From an uncultured Collinsella sp. (GTDB lineage Bacteria; Actinomycetota; Coriobacteriia; Coriobacteriales; Coriobacteriaceae), in the NCBI GenBank assembly GCA_900757235.1, contig CAAENB010000053.1, positions 1 to 33,430 of the forward strand: a stretch of 33,430 nucleotides of DNA. The letters are read 5' to 3'. The translations under genes and the position numbers were made by a program. This document shows, piece after piece, positions 1 through 8,594 of the stretch. The notes under the pieces are model-generated. The model was given only the letters and a program-made list of their open reading frames with translations. It was not told the DNA's origin and made no database searches. Position 1 is the stretch's first letter. Each line of letters opens with the position of its first letter.

Positions 1-185
1 CGAGGCGACGGCCAGGTGCCGGGAGCTATTTCCGCGTTGCGCTAGCTGCGGAAACGCGGGGCCCGTTCAGGCTGTTGCGTTGAGATTGAAAATCAACCGA
101 CAAAACCCGCACATGATAACCGCCCGCCTCACGAATGAGACGGGCGGCATGAAGGGGGCTACGCTAGGCGTCTAAACCCAAAACG
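1..185. other. Window edge, no complete gene; possible 3' end of a plus-strand gene
   Basis: No complete gene is visible. On the plus strand the frame starting at base 1 reads 14 codons and stops at TAG 43-45, so this could be the tail of an upstream gene converging on ppdK; the fragment is too short to identify. A 7-bp dyad (TTTCCGC 29-35, GCGGAAA 48-54) straddles that stop. A stronger hairpin at 120-147 is listed separately. Confidence 0.3.
120..147 (-). terminator. Hairpin downstream of ppdK, probable terminator
   Basis: A 12-base stem (120-131 with 136-147) with one C-A mismatch closes a 4-base loop. It lies about 40 bases after the ppdK stop. The tract after it on the minus strand is TTATCATG, which is only weakly T-rich, so termination is likely but not certain. 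If a plus-strand gene ends at base 45, the hairpin could act in both directions. Confidence 0.5.
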
Positions 186-2936
186 TTAGGCGGTACGCTT
201 GGCCTCGAGCTTGGCCTGAGCGGCAGCCAGGCGTGCAAGGGGCACGCGGTAGGGCGAGCAAGACACATAGTCCACATCGGCCACATTAAACAGGCCCTTG
301 ATGGACTTAGGGTCGCCGCCGTGCTCACCGCACACGCCAAAGTACATGCCGGGGTTGGTGGCGCGACCCTTCTCGACGGCCATGCGCACGAGCTCCAGCA
401 CCGCGGTGTCGATGGTCTCGAAGGGGTTGTCCTTCAGGATCTTCTTATGCATGTACAGCGGGATGAACTTGGCCTCGGCATCGTCGCGGGAGAAGCCGAA
501 GGTCGTCTGCGTAAGGTCGTTGGTGCCAAAGCAGAAGAAGTCAGCGTGCTGGGCGATCTCGTCGGCGACCATGCAGGCGCGCGGCAGCTCGAGCATCGTG
601 CCCACGGGAATGTTGAGCTCGACGCCCTCTTCGGCGGAAACCTCGGCGATCACGCGCTCGATGACCTCGCGGGTCTGGACATGCTCGGCCGTGATGGAAA
701 CGAGCGGGACCATAATCTCGGGGCGCGGGTCGACGCCTTCCTTAATGAGGCGGGCAGCAGCCGTGGCCACAGCGCGGACCTGCATGAGCGGCAGATCGCT
801 AAAGACGACGGACAGGCGCACGCCGCGCAGGCCGAGCATGGGGTTCGATTCGACCATGCCGTCGATGCGACGCAGGCGGGTGCGCAGGACGGCAAGCTCT
901 TCCTCGCTGGCGCCAGCGGCTTCCTTCTTGGTGATGGCGACCTCGAGCTCGCGAGGATTATCCAGGAACTCATGAAGCGGCGGATCGAGCAGGCGGACGA
1001 CCACATCGCGACCAGACATGGTCTTGAACATCGCCAGGAAGTCCTCGGTCTGAACCTTAAGCAGGTCGGACAGGGCCTGCTGCTTCACGGCCTCATCGTC
1101 AGACAGGATAAAGCTCTGGATGATGTTCTTGCGATCGCCCAGGAACATGTGCTCGGTGCGGCACAGGCCAATAGCCTCGGCGCCAAACTCGAGGGCGAGC
1201 GCGGCATCCTCGGGGTTGTCGGCGTTGACGCGCACATGGTTGGCGTGGCCACAGGTCTCGTCCAGACGGATCTCGTCGGCCCAGGACAAGATAGTGTCCA
1301 GGTCACCGGTGAGCTCTGCGGAGACCAGGTCGACGGGACCGTCGACGACGATGCCCTGGGTGCCGTCGATGGAGATGACATCGCCCTCGTGCAATACGCG
1401 GTCGCTGCCCTCGATGCGCACGACCTTCTCTGCCGCGTCGATGTGGAAGCGTTCAACGCCGCAGACGCAGGGCGTACCCATGCCGCGGGCGATAACGGCG
1501 GCATGGCTCGTCTTGCCACCGTGGCTGGTCAGGATGCCCTCGGCGGCGACCATGCCCTTCAGGTCATCGGGATTGGTCTCCCAGCGAACCAAAATGACCT
1601 TGTGACCCTCGTTGGCGCGCGCGACGGCGTCATCGCTCGAGAACACGACCTCGCCTACGGCGGCACCGGGGCTGGCGTTAAGACCGCTGGCCAGCGCCTC
1701 GTACTTCTTGGAGGCGTCAAACTGCGGGTGCAGAAGCTGGTCGAGCTGCGCGGGATCGATGCGGCTCACGGCCTCCTCGCGAGTGATCAGGCCCTCCTCG
1801 ACCATTTCGATGGCGATGCGCAGGGCGGCGGTGGCAGTGCGCTTGCCCACGCGAGTCTGAAGCATCCAGAGCTTACCCTGCTCGATTGTGAACTCGATGT
1901 CGCACATGTCGCGATAGTGATCCTCGAGCGTCAGGAACACGCGCTCGAGCTCCTCACCTGCGGACTCGAGGCCCGGGGTGGTCTTGAGGTCGGCGATGGG
2001 CTCGGTGTTGCGGATGCCGGCGACGACATCCTCGCCCTGGGCGTTGACCAGAAAGTCGCCGTAGAACTCCTTAGTGCCGTCGGCCGGGTTGCGCGTAAAG
2101 GCGACGCCAGTCGCGGAGGTCTCACCCTTGTTGCCAAAGGCCATGGCCTGGACGTTGACGGCAGTACCGAGCTCGTCGGAGATGCCGTGCTGTTTGCGGT
2201 AGATGCAGGCGCGCTCGTTCATCCAGCTGCCAAAGACGGCCTGGATGGCAAGGCGCAGCTGAAGCTCAGGATCGTGCGGGAAGACGGGCTTGCCGTCGGC
2301 GACCACGAGCTCGGGATACAGGGCGGCCTCGACGTTCTCGGAGAAGATGCCCTTAAAGGTCTCGACGAGCTCCTGCAGATCCTCGGCCGAAAGCTCGGAG
2401 TCGACGCGGACGCCAGCGACCAGGCGGGCCTGGGTCAGGGCATTCTCAAACAGGTCGGCATCAACACCCATAACGACGTTGGAGAACATCTGGATAAAGC
2501 GGCGGTAGCTGTCCCAGGCAAAGCGCGGGTTCTGCGTCTGGGCGATAAGGCCCTGAACGGAATCGTCGTTGAGGCCCAGGTTGAGGACCGTGTCCATCAT
2601 GCCGGGCATGGAAAACGGAGCGCCCGAGCGAACCGATACGAGCAGCGGATCATTGTCGTCACCGAGCTTCTTGCCACAGCGGGCCTCGAGGTCGGCCTCG
2701 GCGGCAACGATCTCATCGAGTGCGCCTTCGGGCCAGACGTTGCCGGCACCGGAGTACTCGACGCAAGTCTGGCAGGTAATGGTAAAGCCACCGGGAACCG
2801 GCAGGCCGATGCGGCTCATCTCGGCAAGGTTTGCGCCCTTGCCGCCAAGCACGAAGTTCATGGACTTATCGCCCTCAGTGACACAGGTGCCCTGGGCGTC
2901 GGTTCCAAAACGGTAAACCCTCTTGCAATCGCTCAC
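186..2936 (-). CDS. ppdK: Pyruvate, phosphate dikinase (PPDK)
   Basis: This cytosolic enzyme interconverts pyruvate, ATP and phosphate with phosphoenolpyruvate, AMP and pyrophosphate through a swivelling phosphohistidine domain. The 916 residues are slightly longer than the usual 870-890. The N-terminal nucleotide-binding domain carries a GGKGANL motif (31-37) and the VRSGAPFSMPG block (102-112). The phosphohistidine domain has GGKTSHAAVIARG with His478 as the phosphocarrier and Thr476 as the expected regulatory threonine. The C-terminal PEP/pyruvate barrel has GVCGEHGG with catalytic Cys869. The start is GTG at 2936, behind the SD-like GGAAGGGGAAG. The gene for its regulatory kinase/phosphorylase lies just upstream in transcription order, across a 342-base gap, which supports control by threonine phosphorylation. 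Family assignment is secure; the favoured reaction direction in this organism is not visible. Confidence 0.97.
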   Translation of the reverse strand: MSDCKRVYRFGTDAQGTCVTEGDKSMNFVLGGKGANLAEMSRIGLPVPGGFTITCQTCVEYSGAGNVWPEGALDEIVAAEADLEARCGKKLGDDNDPLLVSVRSGAPFSMPGMMDTVLNLGLNDDSVQGLIAQTQNPRFAWDSYRRFIQMFSNVVMGVDADLFENALTQARLVAGVRVDSELSAEDLQELVETFKGIFSENVEAALYPELVVADGKPVFPHDPELQLRLAIQAVFGSWMNERACIYRKQHGISDELGTAVNVQAMAFGNKGETSATGVAFTRNPADGTKEFYGDFLVNAQGEDVVAGIRNTEPIADLKTTPGLESAGEELERVFLTLEDHYRDMCDIEFTIEQGKLWMLQTRVGKRTATAALRIAIEMVEEGLITREEAVSRIDPAQLDQLLHPQFDASKKYEALASGLNASPGAAVGEVVFSSDDAVARANEGHKVILVRWETNPDDLKGMVAAEGILTSHGGKTSHAAVIARGMGTPCVCGVERFHIDAAEKVVRIEGSDRVLHEGDVISIDGTQGIVVDGPVDLVSAELTGDLDTILSWADEIRLDETCGHANHVRVNADNPEDAALALEFGAEAIGLCRTEHMFLGDRKNIIQSFILSDDEAVKQQALSDLLKVQTEDFLAMFKTMSGRDVVVRLLDPPLHEFLDNPRELEVAITKKEAAGASEEELAVLRTRLRRIDGMVESNPMLGLRGVRLSVVFSDLPLMQVRAVATAAARLIKEGVDPRPEIMVPLVSITAEHVQTREVIERVIAEVSAEEGVELNIPVGTMLELPRACMVADEIAQHADFFCFGTNDLTQTTFGFSRDDAEAKFIPLYMHKKILKDNPFETIDTAVLELVRMAVEKGRATNPGMYFGVCGEHGGDPKSIKGLFNVADVDYVSCSPYRVPLARLAAAQAKLEAKRTA

Positions 2937-3278
2937 GATACTTCCCCTTCCATGCGCTCTCGCACACGACCGTGGTAACGAATCGACCCGCCGGATACGG
3001 GCCGTGAGGGAACTATACGGCGGGTTTCACGCTGACATGAGAAGAGGGTGCGGGGTTTGGTAAACGAGGTAAATGTGGCGGTAAACGGTAGGTAAAGGTG
3101 GTTACCTTATGGAGATACCAACGCAAAGAAATTGCAGGTCAAATGCGATATTTTTGCTAAATCGCTTTACCATAAGTAGCTAATTTGGGACGGGGCTTTT
3201 TTAGCTGCCCTGTCGGAATTCGACCAAAAAACTCGCGGCCTCAGTCGGGGTAGCTAAAAAAGCCCCGTCCCAAATTAA
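2937..3278. other. 342-base intergenic region upstream of ppdK
   Basis: No gene is supported here. Nearest ppdK is a leader with a strong SD. Reading towards ppdK, two weak promoter candidates appear. One is a -10 TATAGT (3012-3017) without a good -35. The other is TTGACC (3137-3142) with TATCTC (3112-3117), 19 bases apart, behind an extended TGG. Four GGTAAA copies lie at 3059-3096, and a large inverted repeat at 3174-3284 reaches the stop codon of the next gene. Both are listed separately. Confidence 0.6.
3059..3096 (+). repeat. Four direct GGTAAA repeats upstream of ppdK
   Basis: GGTAAA occurs at 3059, 3068, 3080 and 3091, giving spacings of 9, 12 and 11 bases, about one helical turn each. 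An inverted copy (TTTACC) lies at 3166-3171, and a related GGTTACC at 3099-3105. The array sits between the two candidate ppdK promoters, so it could be an activator array or a leader-region operator. The binding protein is unknown. Confidence 0.45.
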
Positions 3279-3284
3279 CTACTT
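3174..3284. repeat. Long imperfect inverted repeat between the PPDK regulator gene and ppdK
   Basis: The left arm (3174-3210) and right arm (3248-3284) match over 37 bases with two differences, around a 37-base centre. Both arms carry a GGGACGGGGC core next to a run of six T (or A). The right arm covers the last lysine codon and the TAG stop of the PPDK regulator. As RNA it would fold into a very long hairpin, so it may act as a terminator, processing site or mRNA stabiliser. The compact, symmetric shape also fits a small REP- or MITE-like element. No T-run follows the full stem, so it is not a classical terminator as a whole. Confidence 0.75.
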
Positions 3285-4154
3285 TTGCTGGGCGCGACGG
3301 GCGGCACGGCGGGCCCTGGCTTCCTGAATCTCTTCAAGGTGGGCAATGATCTCGGAGGCGCTTTCCTCGATGGCCTTGCCGTCGGTACGCACCACAAAGC
3401 AGCCTAGGCGCTTCATGAGGGCACGGGCTTCCTCGAGCTCGCTGCGCACACTCTCGGGCTCGGCATAGGAGCCGGCAACGGCGCGGGCGTAGTCATCGCC
3501 CAAGCGGCTATCACGAATTTCGGAAATCACATCGACGGTCGAAATCAAGCCGAACAACCGCATCGGGTCGACCTCGTAAATTGACTTCGGCGGCTCCATG
3601 CCATGGGCCAAAGGAACATTGGCAACCTTGTAACCCTGATAGGCTAAATACATCGACAGCGGCGTCTTAGACGTGCGGGATACGCCCAGCAGCACGATAT
3701 CGGCACCCGACAGATCGTCGCAGCCGCGCCCGTCATCGTGCTCAACGAAATACTCCATAGCCTCAATGCGATGAAAATAGCGGTCATCGGTCTTGTGAAT
3801 CACGCCCGCAACGCCCTTGGGCGGCACACCGATGAGCGACGACAGCACGGCGAGCGTCGGACCGATTAGGTCGACCGAGCGAATGTGCAGCATGCCCAAG
3901 TAGTCGAGCACACGAGCACGAAGGGCCGGGTCGACAATGGTGTGGAACACGGCGATATCGCGATGGTCGGCATCGACGCGCGGCCCCACAAATGACTTGA
4001 TCTGCTCCACGGAGGTCACCTTGGGCAGGCGCAAAACGTGAAAAGCCCCTTCATCAAATTGCCCGGACGCCGCAAGCACCACCTCACAAGCGGTATCACC
4101 GAGCGAGTCGGAGATAACGATAACGGCGGGACGAGCGGTGACCGGGCAATCCAT
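3279..4154 (-). CDS. PPDK regulatory protein (DUF299 kinase/pyrophosphorylase)
   Basis: This bifunctional cytosolic enzyme belongs to the family that inactivates PPDK by ADP-dependent phosphorylation of the active-site threonine, and reactivates it by phosphate-dependent removal with release of pyrophosphate. The 291 residues are close to the usual 270-280. The family P-loop GVSRTSKTP is at 157-165, preceded by the hydrophobic strand ADIVLL. ATG at 4154 follows a clear AAGGAG. The gene lies 34 bases after glyS and upstream of ppdK, and glyQ-glyS-regulator-ppdK clustering is also known in Clostridia. A DUF299 protein can instead regulate PEP synthase, but the neighbouring ppdK makes PPDK the likely target. 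The last two codons lie inside a long inverted repeat. The C-terminus is rich in Ala and Arg. Confidence 0.93.
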   Translation of the reverse strand: MDCPVTARPAVIVISDSLGDTACEVVLAASGQFDEGAFHVLRLPKVTSVEQIKSFVGPRVDADHRDIAVFHTIVDPALRARVLDYLGMLHIRSVDLIGPTLAVLSSLIGVPPKGVAGVIHKTDDRYFHRIEAMEYFVEHDDGRGCDDLSGADIVLLGVSRTSKTPLSMYLAYQGYKVANVPLAHGMEPPKSIYEVDPMRLFGLISTVDVISEIRDSRLGDDYARAVAGSYAEPESVRSELEEARALMKRLGCFVVRTDGKAIEESASEIIAHLEEIQEARARRAARRAQQK

Positions 4155-4188
4155 GCGGGGCTCCTTTTGCGCTTATGCGCAGGCTAGC

Positions 4189-6285
4189 TTACTTTTTGCG
4201 GGCAAGCTCACCGATGTTGGCGATGCCGGAGAAAACGGCCTCGAAGCGGTTGAGCAGCTTAAGGCGATTATCGCGAAGCTGCTCGTCCTTGTCCATGACC
4301 ATAACCTCATCGAAGAAGCGGTCGATGGGGGCACGCAGGGCGGCGAGGGCGGCAAATGCGGCCGGGTAATCCTCGGCAGCAAGGGCAGCATCGACAGCGG
4401 TCTGGGCAGCCTCGGAGGCATCGGCAAGCGCGAGCTCGGCCTCGCCCATCAGGCTGCGGTCGTACTCCGCACCCAGCTCGGGCTTGGAGATGTGCGCGGC
4501 GCGGGCATAGGCGGTCGCCAGGTTGTCGAAGGTCTCGGCATCGTTCTTGCGGGCCTCATCGAGCGCGGCGCAGCGGGCGAAGAAGACGGACGGGGCGATG
4601 ATGTGCACCGCGGAGACGGCGGCAACGGTATCGGCCGGGATCTTTTCGTCGCGGGCCATGCTCACCAAGCGGCCATGGAAGAAGTCGCGAACCTGTTGGG
4701 CGACCTCGGCGGCGTCGAACTCAATGCCCTGCTCACTGTAGAGCTCGAGGGCGAAGTCGATGAGCGACGTGGGGTCGATCGGCAGGCGGTCTCGCAGGAT
4801 GTTGATGATGCCGATAGCGGCACGACGCAGCGCATAGGGGTCCGAAGAGCCGGTCGGGGGCTCGCCGATGGAAAAGATACCGGCGATGGTATCGAGCTTG
4901 TCGGCGCAGGCCACGATGCAGCCAGCGGTGCCCTCGGGCAGCTCGTCACCGGCAAAGCGAGGACGATAGTGATCGCGAATAGCATGGGCGACCTCATCGT
5001 TCTCCCCCATCGCGGTCGCGTAATAACCGCCCATCACGCCCTGCTGGCTCGTGAACTCGACGACGGCGTTGGACACCAGGTCGGCCTTGCACAGGTGCGC
5101 GGCGCGAGCAGCGTCGGCGGCAAGATGGGCGCCCAGGTGAGCCTCGCGGGCGATAGCGAGCGCGAGCTGCTCGATGCGCTCGGACTTGGCGAGCACGCTA
5201 CCGAGCTTCTCCTGGAAGGCAACCTTGGCCAGACGCTCACGGAACTCGTCGAGGGAGATCTTCAGGTCCTCCTCGTAGAAGAACTTTGCGTCGTCCAGAC
5301 GGGCGCGCACGACGCGCTCGTTGCCGTCGATCACGCGCTCGGCGTTCTCGGGCTTGCTGTTGGAGACGACCACGAACTCACGCGTGAGCTTGCCCTCGCC
5401 GTCATAGATCGGGAAGTAGCGCTGGTTGGTGAGCATGGACTCGCAGATGATCTCGTGCGGGACCTTGAGGAACTCCTCATCAAAGGTACCGACGAGCACC
5501 GTCGGCCACTCGCAGAGGTTAATAACCTCCTCGAAGACCTTCTTGGGCGTATCGACGTGGCAGCCGGGACGGGCAGCCTCGACCTCGGCGATACCGGCGA
5601 GGATGGCCTCGCGACGGCGCTCGGCAGAGAGCACGCCGGCATCCTCGAGCACCTGCTCGTAGGCGGCGGGGCTGGCGACCACATGGTCACCGGGGCCCAG
5701 CACGCGATGGCCTCGAGTGGTGTTGCCGCTCGTCACGTCGGCAAACGACACGGGCACAACATCCTCGCCCAGAAGGCAGCAAATCCAGCGGACCGGACGC
5801 ACGAACGTGGCGTGCTCATGGCCCCAGCGCTGACTACGGTAGTTGGGCCACTGCAGGCCGGCGATGGTCTTCTCGCACAGGGCCGTCAGGATCGGGGTTG
5901 CCGGTGCGGAGGGAATGTTCTTCTCGGCAAAGACATACTCGCGACCGTCGGTATCCTCACGACGGACCAGGTCCTCGGCAGCCACACCGCACTTGCGGGC
6001 GAAGCCCTGGGCGGCCTTGGTGGCGTTGCCGTCAGCGTCGAAGGCAATGTTGGCCGCGGGGCCACGCTTGACCTCGTGAACCTCATCGGTCGCGGTGGCG
6101 ACGTCGGCAACGAGTGCAGCAAGACGACGCGGGCTCGAGACCACGCGGACCTCGCCGTGGGCCAGACCGGCCTCGTCGAGACCCTTGGCAATCATGGTGC
6201 CAAGCTGCTTGACAGCATTGTTCAGCGGTGCGGAGGGCATTTCCTCCGTACCGATCTCAAACAGGAAATCCTTAGCGTCTGCCAT
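4189..6285 (-). CDS. glyS: Glycyl-tRNA synthetase beta subunit
   Basis: This is the tRNA-binding beta subunit of the bacterial alpha2-beta2 glycyl-tRNA synthetase, which charges tRNA-Gly in the cytosol. The 698 residues match the family (about 690). The N-terminus (FLFEIGTEEMPS at residues 8-19) is the characteristic GlyS opening. The middle carries the HD-like region, and the C-terminal part (roughly 580-690) fits the anticodon-binding domain. ATG at 6285 lies three bases after the glyQ stop, so the two subunits are translationally linked. No internal stop or frameshift is seen. Confidence 0.97.
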   Translation of the reverse strand: MADAKDFLFEIGTEEMPSAPLNNAVKQLGTMIAKGLDEAGLAHGEVRVVSSPRRLAALVADVATATDEVHEVKRGPAANIAFDADGNATKAAQGFARKCGVAAEDLVRREDTDGREYVFAEKNIPSAPATPILTALCEKTIAGLQWPNYRSQRWGHEHATFVRPVRWICCLLGEDVVPVSFADVTSGNTTRGHRVLGPGDHVVASPAAYEQVLEDAGVLSAERRREAILAGIAEVEAARPGCHVDTPKKVFEEVINLCEWPTVLVGTFDEEFLKVPHEIICESMLTNQRYFPIYDGEGKLTREFVVVSNSKPENAERVIDGNERVVRARLDDAKFFYEEDLKISLDEFRERLAKVAFQEKLGSVLAKSERIEQLALAIAREAHLGAHLAADAARAAHLCKADLVSNAVVEFTSQQGVMGGYYATAMGENDEVAHAIRDHYRPRFAGDELPEGTAGCIVACADKLDTIAGIFSIGEPPTGSSDPYALRRAAIGIINILRDRLPIDPTSLIDFALELYSEQGIEFDAAEVAQQVRDFFHGRLVSMARDEKIPADTVAAVSAVHIIAPSVFFARCAALDEARKNDAETFDNLATAYARAAHISKPELGAEYDRSLMGEAELALADASEAAQTAVDAALAAEDYPAAFAALAALRAPIDRFFDEVMVMDKDEQLRDNRLKLLNRFEAVFSGIANIGELARKK

Positions 6286-6288
6286 GGC

Positions 6289-7200
6289 TTACGCCACCTC
6301 GCCTTCCTGATCGGCATTCTCGTTGACTCCGGCGACCTCGGCCATGTAGGCCTCGCAGCACGCCTTGGCGACGGCGCGGACGCGCAGGATGTAGTTGGCA
6401 CGCTCGACCGCGGACAGGGCGCCGCGGGCATCGAGCAGGTTGAAGGCATGGCTGCACTTCATGACGCAGTCGTACGCCGGCAGCGGCAGTTTGCGCTCCA
6501 GGCAGGAGTGGCACTCGGCCTCGTAGTCGTCAAACTTCTGACGCATCATCTCGACGTTGGCGACCTCAAAGTTGTAAGCACTGAACTCGCGCTCGTTCTC
6601 GAGGAACACGTCGCCATAGGTCATGGGCGTGCCGTCGGGCAGATAGCTCCACACCAGGTCGTAGACGGAGTTGACGCCCTGGGCGTACATGGCGATGCGC
6701 TCCAGGCCATAGGTGATCTCGACGGGCACGGGGTCGACCTCGATGCCGCCCACCTGCTGGAAGTACGTAAACTGCGTGACCTCCATGCCGTTGAGCCAGA
6801 CCTCCCAGCCAAGGCCCCAGGCGCCGAGCGTCGGGCTCTCCCAGTCGTCCTCGACAAAGCGGACGTCATGGTCGTTGGGGTCCAGGCCAATGGCGGCCAG
6901 CGAACCCAGGTAGAGCTCCTGGGCGTTGACCGGCGAGGGCTTGATGAGCACCTGGAACTGATAATAGTGCTGCATGCGGTTGGGGTTCTCGCCGTAGCGG
7001 CCGTCGGCGGGACGGCGGCAAGGCTGCGCATAGCAGGTGCGCCACTCGGCGGGACCGAGCGAGCGCAGCGTGGTCGCGGTATGGAAGGTACCGGCACCGA
7101 CCTCGGAGTCATAGGGCTGCATAATGACGCAGCCCTGCTCGCCCCAGTACTGCTGGAGGCGCAGGATGATGTCTTGGAAGGAAAGCGATGAAGCGTTCAT
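6289..7200 (-). CDS. glyQ: Glycyl-tRNA synthetase alpha subunit
   Basis: This is the catalytic alpha subunit, carrying the class II active site for glycyl-adenylate formation. The 303 residues match the usual 290-305. Recognisable blocks are YWGEQGCVIMQPYDSEVGAG near residues 18-37 and CRRPADGRYGENPNR near 61-75, both highly conserved in GlyQ. ATG at 7200 follows the purine-rich GAGGGGATATTAGAGGC. Only 59 bases separate it from lepB, which is too short for a T-box riboswitch, so tRNA-Gly sensing at this point is unlikely. It is probably transcribed with lepB and the rpsP group. Confidence 0.97.
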   Translation of the reverse strand: MNASSLSFQDIILRLQQYWGEQGCVIMQPYDSEVGAGTFHTATTLRSLGPAEWRTCYAQPCRRPADGRYGENPNRMQHYYQFQVLIKPSPVNAQELYLGSLAAIGLDPNDHDVRFVEDDWESPTLGAWGLGWEVWLNGMEVTQFTYFQQVGGIEVDPVPVEITYGLERIAMYAQGVNSVYDLVWSYLPDGTPMTYGDVFLENEREFSAYNFEVANVEMMRQKFDDYEAECHSCLERKLPLPAYDCVMKCSHAFNLLDARGALSAVERANYILRVRAVAKACCEAYMAEVAGVNENADQEGEVA

Positions 7201-7259
7201 GCCTCTAATATCCCCTCGTCGAAACGATTACACGGTTAGGTACTGTACTATAGCGGTTT

Positions 7260-7823
7260 TTAGTCGATAGCGCCGATACGGTTGAGCGGCCAGTAGCGTA
7301 CAAGCGCCACGGCGATCAAGTCGGAGCGGTCGACCGGGCCAAAGTAGCGCGAGTCGGCAGAGTTCTCGCGGTTGTCGCCCATCACCCACACGCACTCGTC
7401 GGGGACGGTGTAGGGATAGCTCACCTGGGCAGCGGGCGCCTGGACGGAAAGCGGCCAGCTCATGCCGGTCGTATAGTCCTCATCGAGCGCCTGGCCGTCG
7501 ACGACCACGTGTCCGTCCTGCAGGTCGACCGTCTGGCCGGCCGTGGCAATAACGCGCTTGACGAGAACATCGTGCTCGGAGGTGCCATCGGGGTTGTGGA
7601 ATACCACAATATCGCCCTGTTTGACGGGCCGACCGAGCTCGAGGCTCACCTTTTGCGCCAGGATCTGATCGCCAATCTCGATCGTGGACTCCATGGAGCC
7701 GGTAGGCACCACAAAGGGTTCAACCACAAACGAGCGAATCAAAAAGGTGGCGACGAGCGCAATCGCGACGACCACGATCCACTCAAACGCACCCTTTAGC
7801 ACGGAATGCTGCGATGGAACCAT
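7260..7823 (-). CDS. lepB: Signal peptidase I
   Basis: This membrane-bound serine protease removes signal peptides from exported proteins on the outer face of the membrane. One hydrophobic segment (about 13-29) precedes the catalytic block PTGSMESTI with Ser43; the general base is Lys89 in LVKRV, and the GDNRENSADSR box follows. The 187 residues fit single-span Gram-positive enzymes. I chose ATG 7823 because GAGGAG at the end of trmD lies five bases before it; the in-frame GTG at 7829 has no room for a ribosome-binding site. Only two bases separate it from the trmD stop. Confidence 0.94.
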   Translation of the reverse strand: MVPSQHSVLKGAFEWIVVVAIALVATFLIRSFVVEPFVVPTGSMESTIEIGDQILAQKVSLELGRPVKQGDIVVFHNPDGTSEHDVLVKRVIATAGQTVDLQDGHVVVDGQALDEDYTTGMSWPLSVQAPAAQVSYPYTVPDECVWVMGDNRENSADSRYFGPVDRSDLIAVALVRYWPLNRIGAID

Positions 7824-7825
7824 TC

Positions 7826-8584
7826 TCACTCCTCGCTTAGCGAATAAGAAGCGTCCAAAATCTCTTGCGCGTACGCGCGCTCCTCAGGCGTAAGCCGCGC
7901 CGTCTCGATCAGGTCGGGGCGCCAGCGGCAAGTGCGCTCGATGGCGTTCTTACGACGCCAGGCATCGACCTTGGCGTGGTCGCCACTCACGAGCACCGGG
8001 GGCACACCCTCGCCGTTGAACTCGGCGGGACGGGTGTACTGCGCAAACTCGAGCAAGCCACCGTCCTCGGCGGTCGAGAACGACTCATCGACGTTGCTCA
8101 TCTCGTCGCCAAGGGCGCCGGGAATCAGACGCACGACCGCGTCGGCAACAACCATAGCGGGAAGCTCGCCGCCCGTGAGCACGTAGTCGCCAATCGACAG
8201 GCGCTCATCGGCATACGCATACGCGCGCTCGTCGACGCCCTCGTAGCGACTGCACACAAACAGCAGGCGCTCGCTTTTGAGCAGACGCTCGGCCACATGC
8301 TGCGTAAAGGGCTCGCCGCAGGGGGTAAAGAACACCACCGTAGGTCTGGGGCCCTCGGAGCTGATTGCCTCGATAGCCTCGGCGATGGGCTCGACCTTCA
8401 TGAGCATGCCTTGCCCGCCGCCATACGGCTCGTCATCGACGGTGCGATGACGGTCGTGTGTCCAATCGCGCAGGTTATACGCCTTAAAATCAAAAAGGCC
8501 GGCCTTGCGGGCGCGGCCCAAAATCGATGTGGACATGACGGGCTCAAACATCTCGGGAAAGACCGAAAGGGTCTCGATCAGCAT
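7826..8584 (-). CDS. trmD: tRNA (guanine37-N1)-methyltransferase
   Basis: TrmD methylates G37 next to the anticodon of several tRNAs using S-adenosylmethionine, which prevents frameshifting. The 252 residues match the family (about 250). The SPOUT knot signature is clear: DEPYGGGQGMLMK near residues 51-63, and later LFVCSRYEGVDER and GDYVLTGGELPAMV. ATG 8584 has a GGGAGG site seven bases upstream. It sits between rimM and lepB in the classical rpsP-rimM-trmD order; rplS, which often follows trmD, is replaced here by lepB. Confidence 0.97.
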   Translation of the reverse strand: MLIETLSVFPEMFEPVMSTSILGRARKAGLFDFKAYNLRDWTHDRHRTVDDEPYGGGQGMLMKVEPIAEAIEAISSEGPRPTVVFFTPCGEPFTQHVAERLLKSERLLFVCSRYEGVDERAYAYADERLSIGDYVLTGGELPAMVVADAVVRLIPGALGDEMSNVDESFSTAEDGGLLEFAQYTRPAEFNGEGVPPVLVSGDHAKVDAWRRKNAIERTCRWRPDLIETARLTPEERAYAQEILDASYSLSEE

Positions 8585-8594
8585 GTTGTCCTCC

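Noticed and set aside
321..2978. Open frame of 885 codons opposite ppdK
   Set aside because: ppdK is complete with all catalytic motifs on the minus strand; the antisense product is low-complexity and matches nothing known.
4138..7191. Open frame of 1017 codons on the plus strand opposite glyS-glyQ
   Set aside because: The opposite strand encodes two complete, conserved synthetase subunits. Codon bias of high-GC genes keeps the antisense frame open, and its translation has no recognisable domain.
7201..7259. T-box riboswitch before glyQ
   Set aside because: The gap is only 59 bases, with no specifier stem or T-box sequence; no space for this element.
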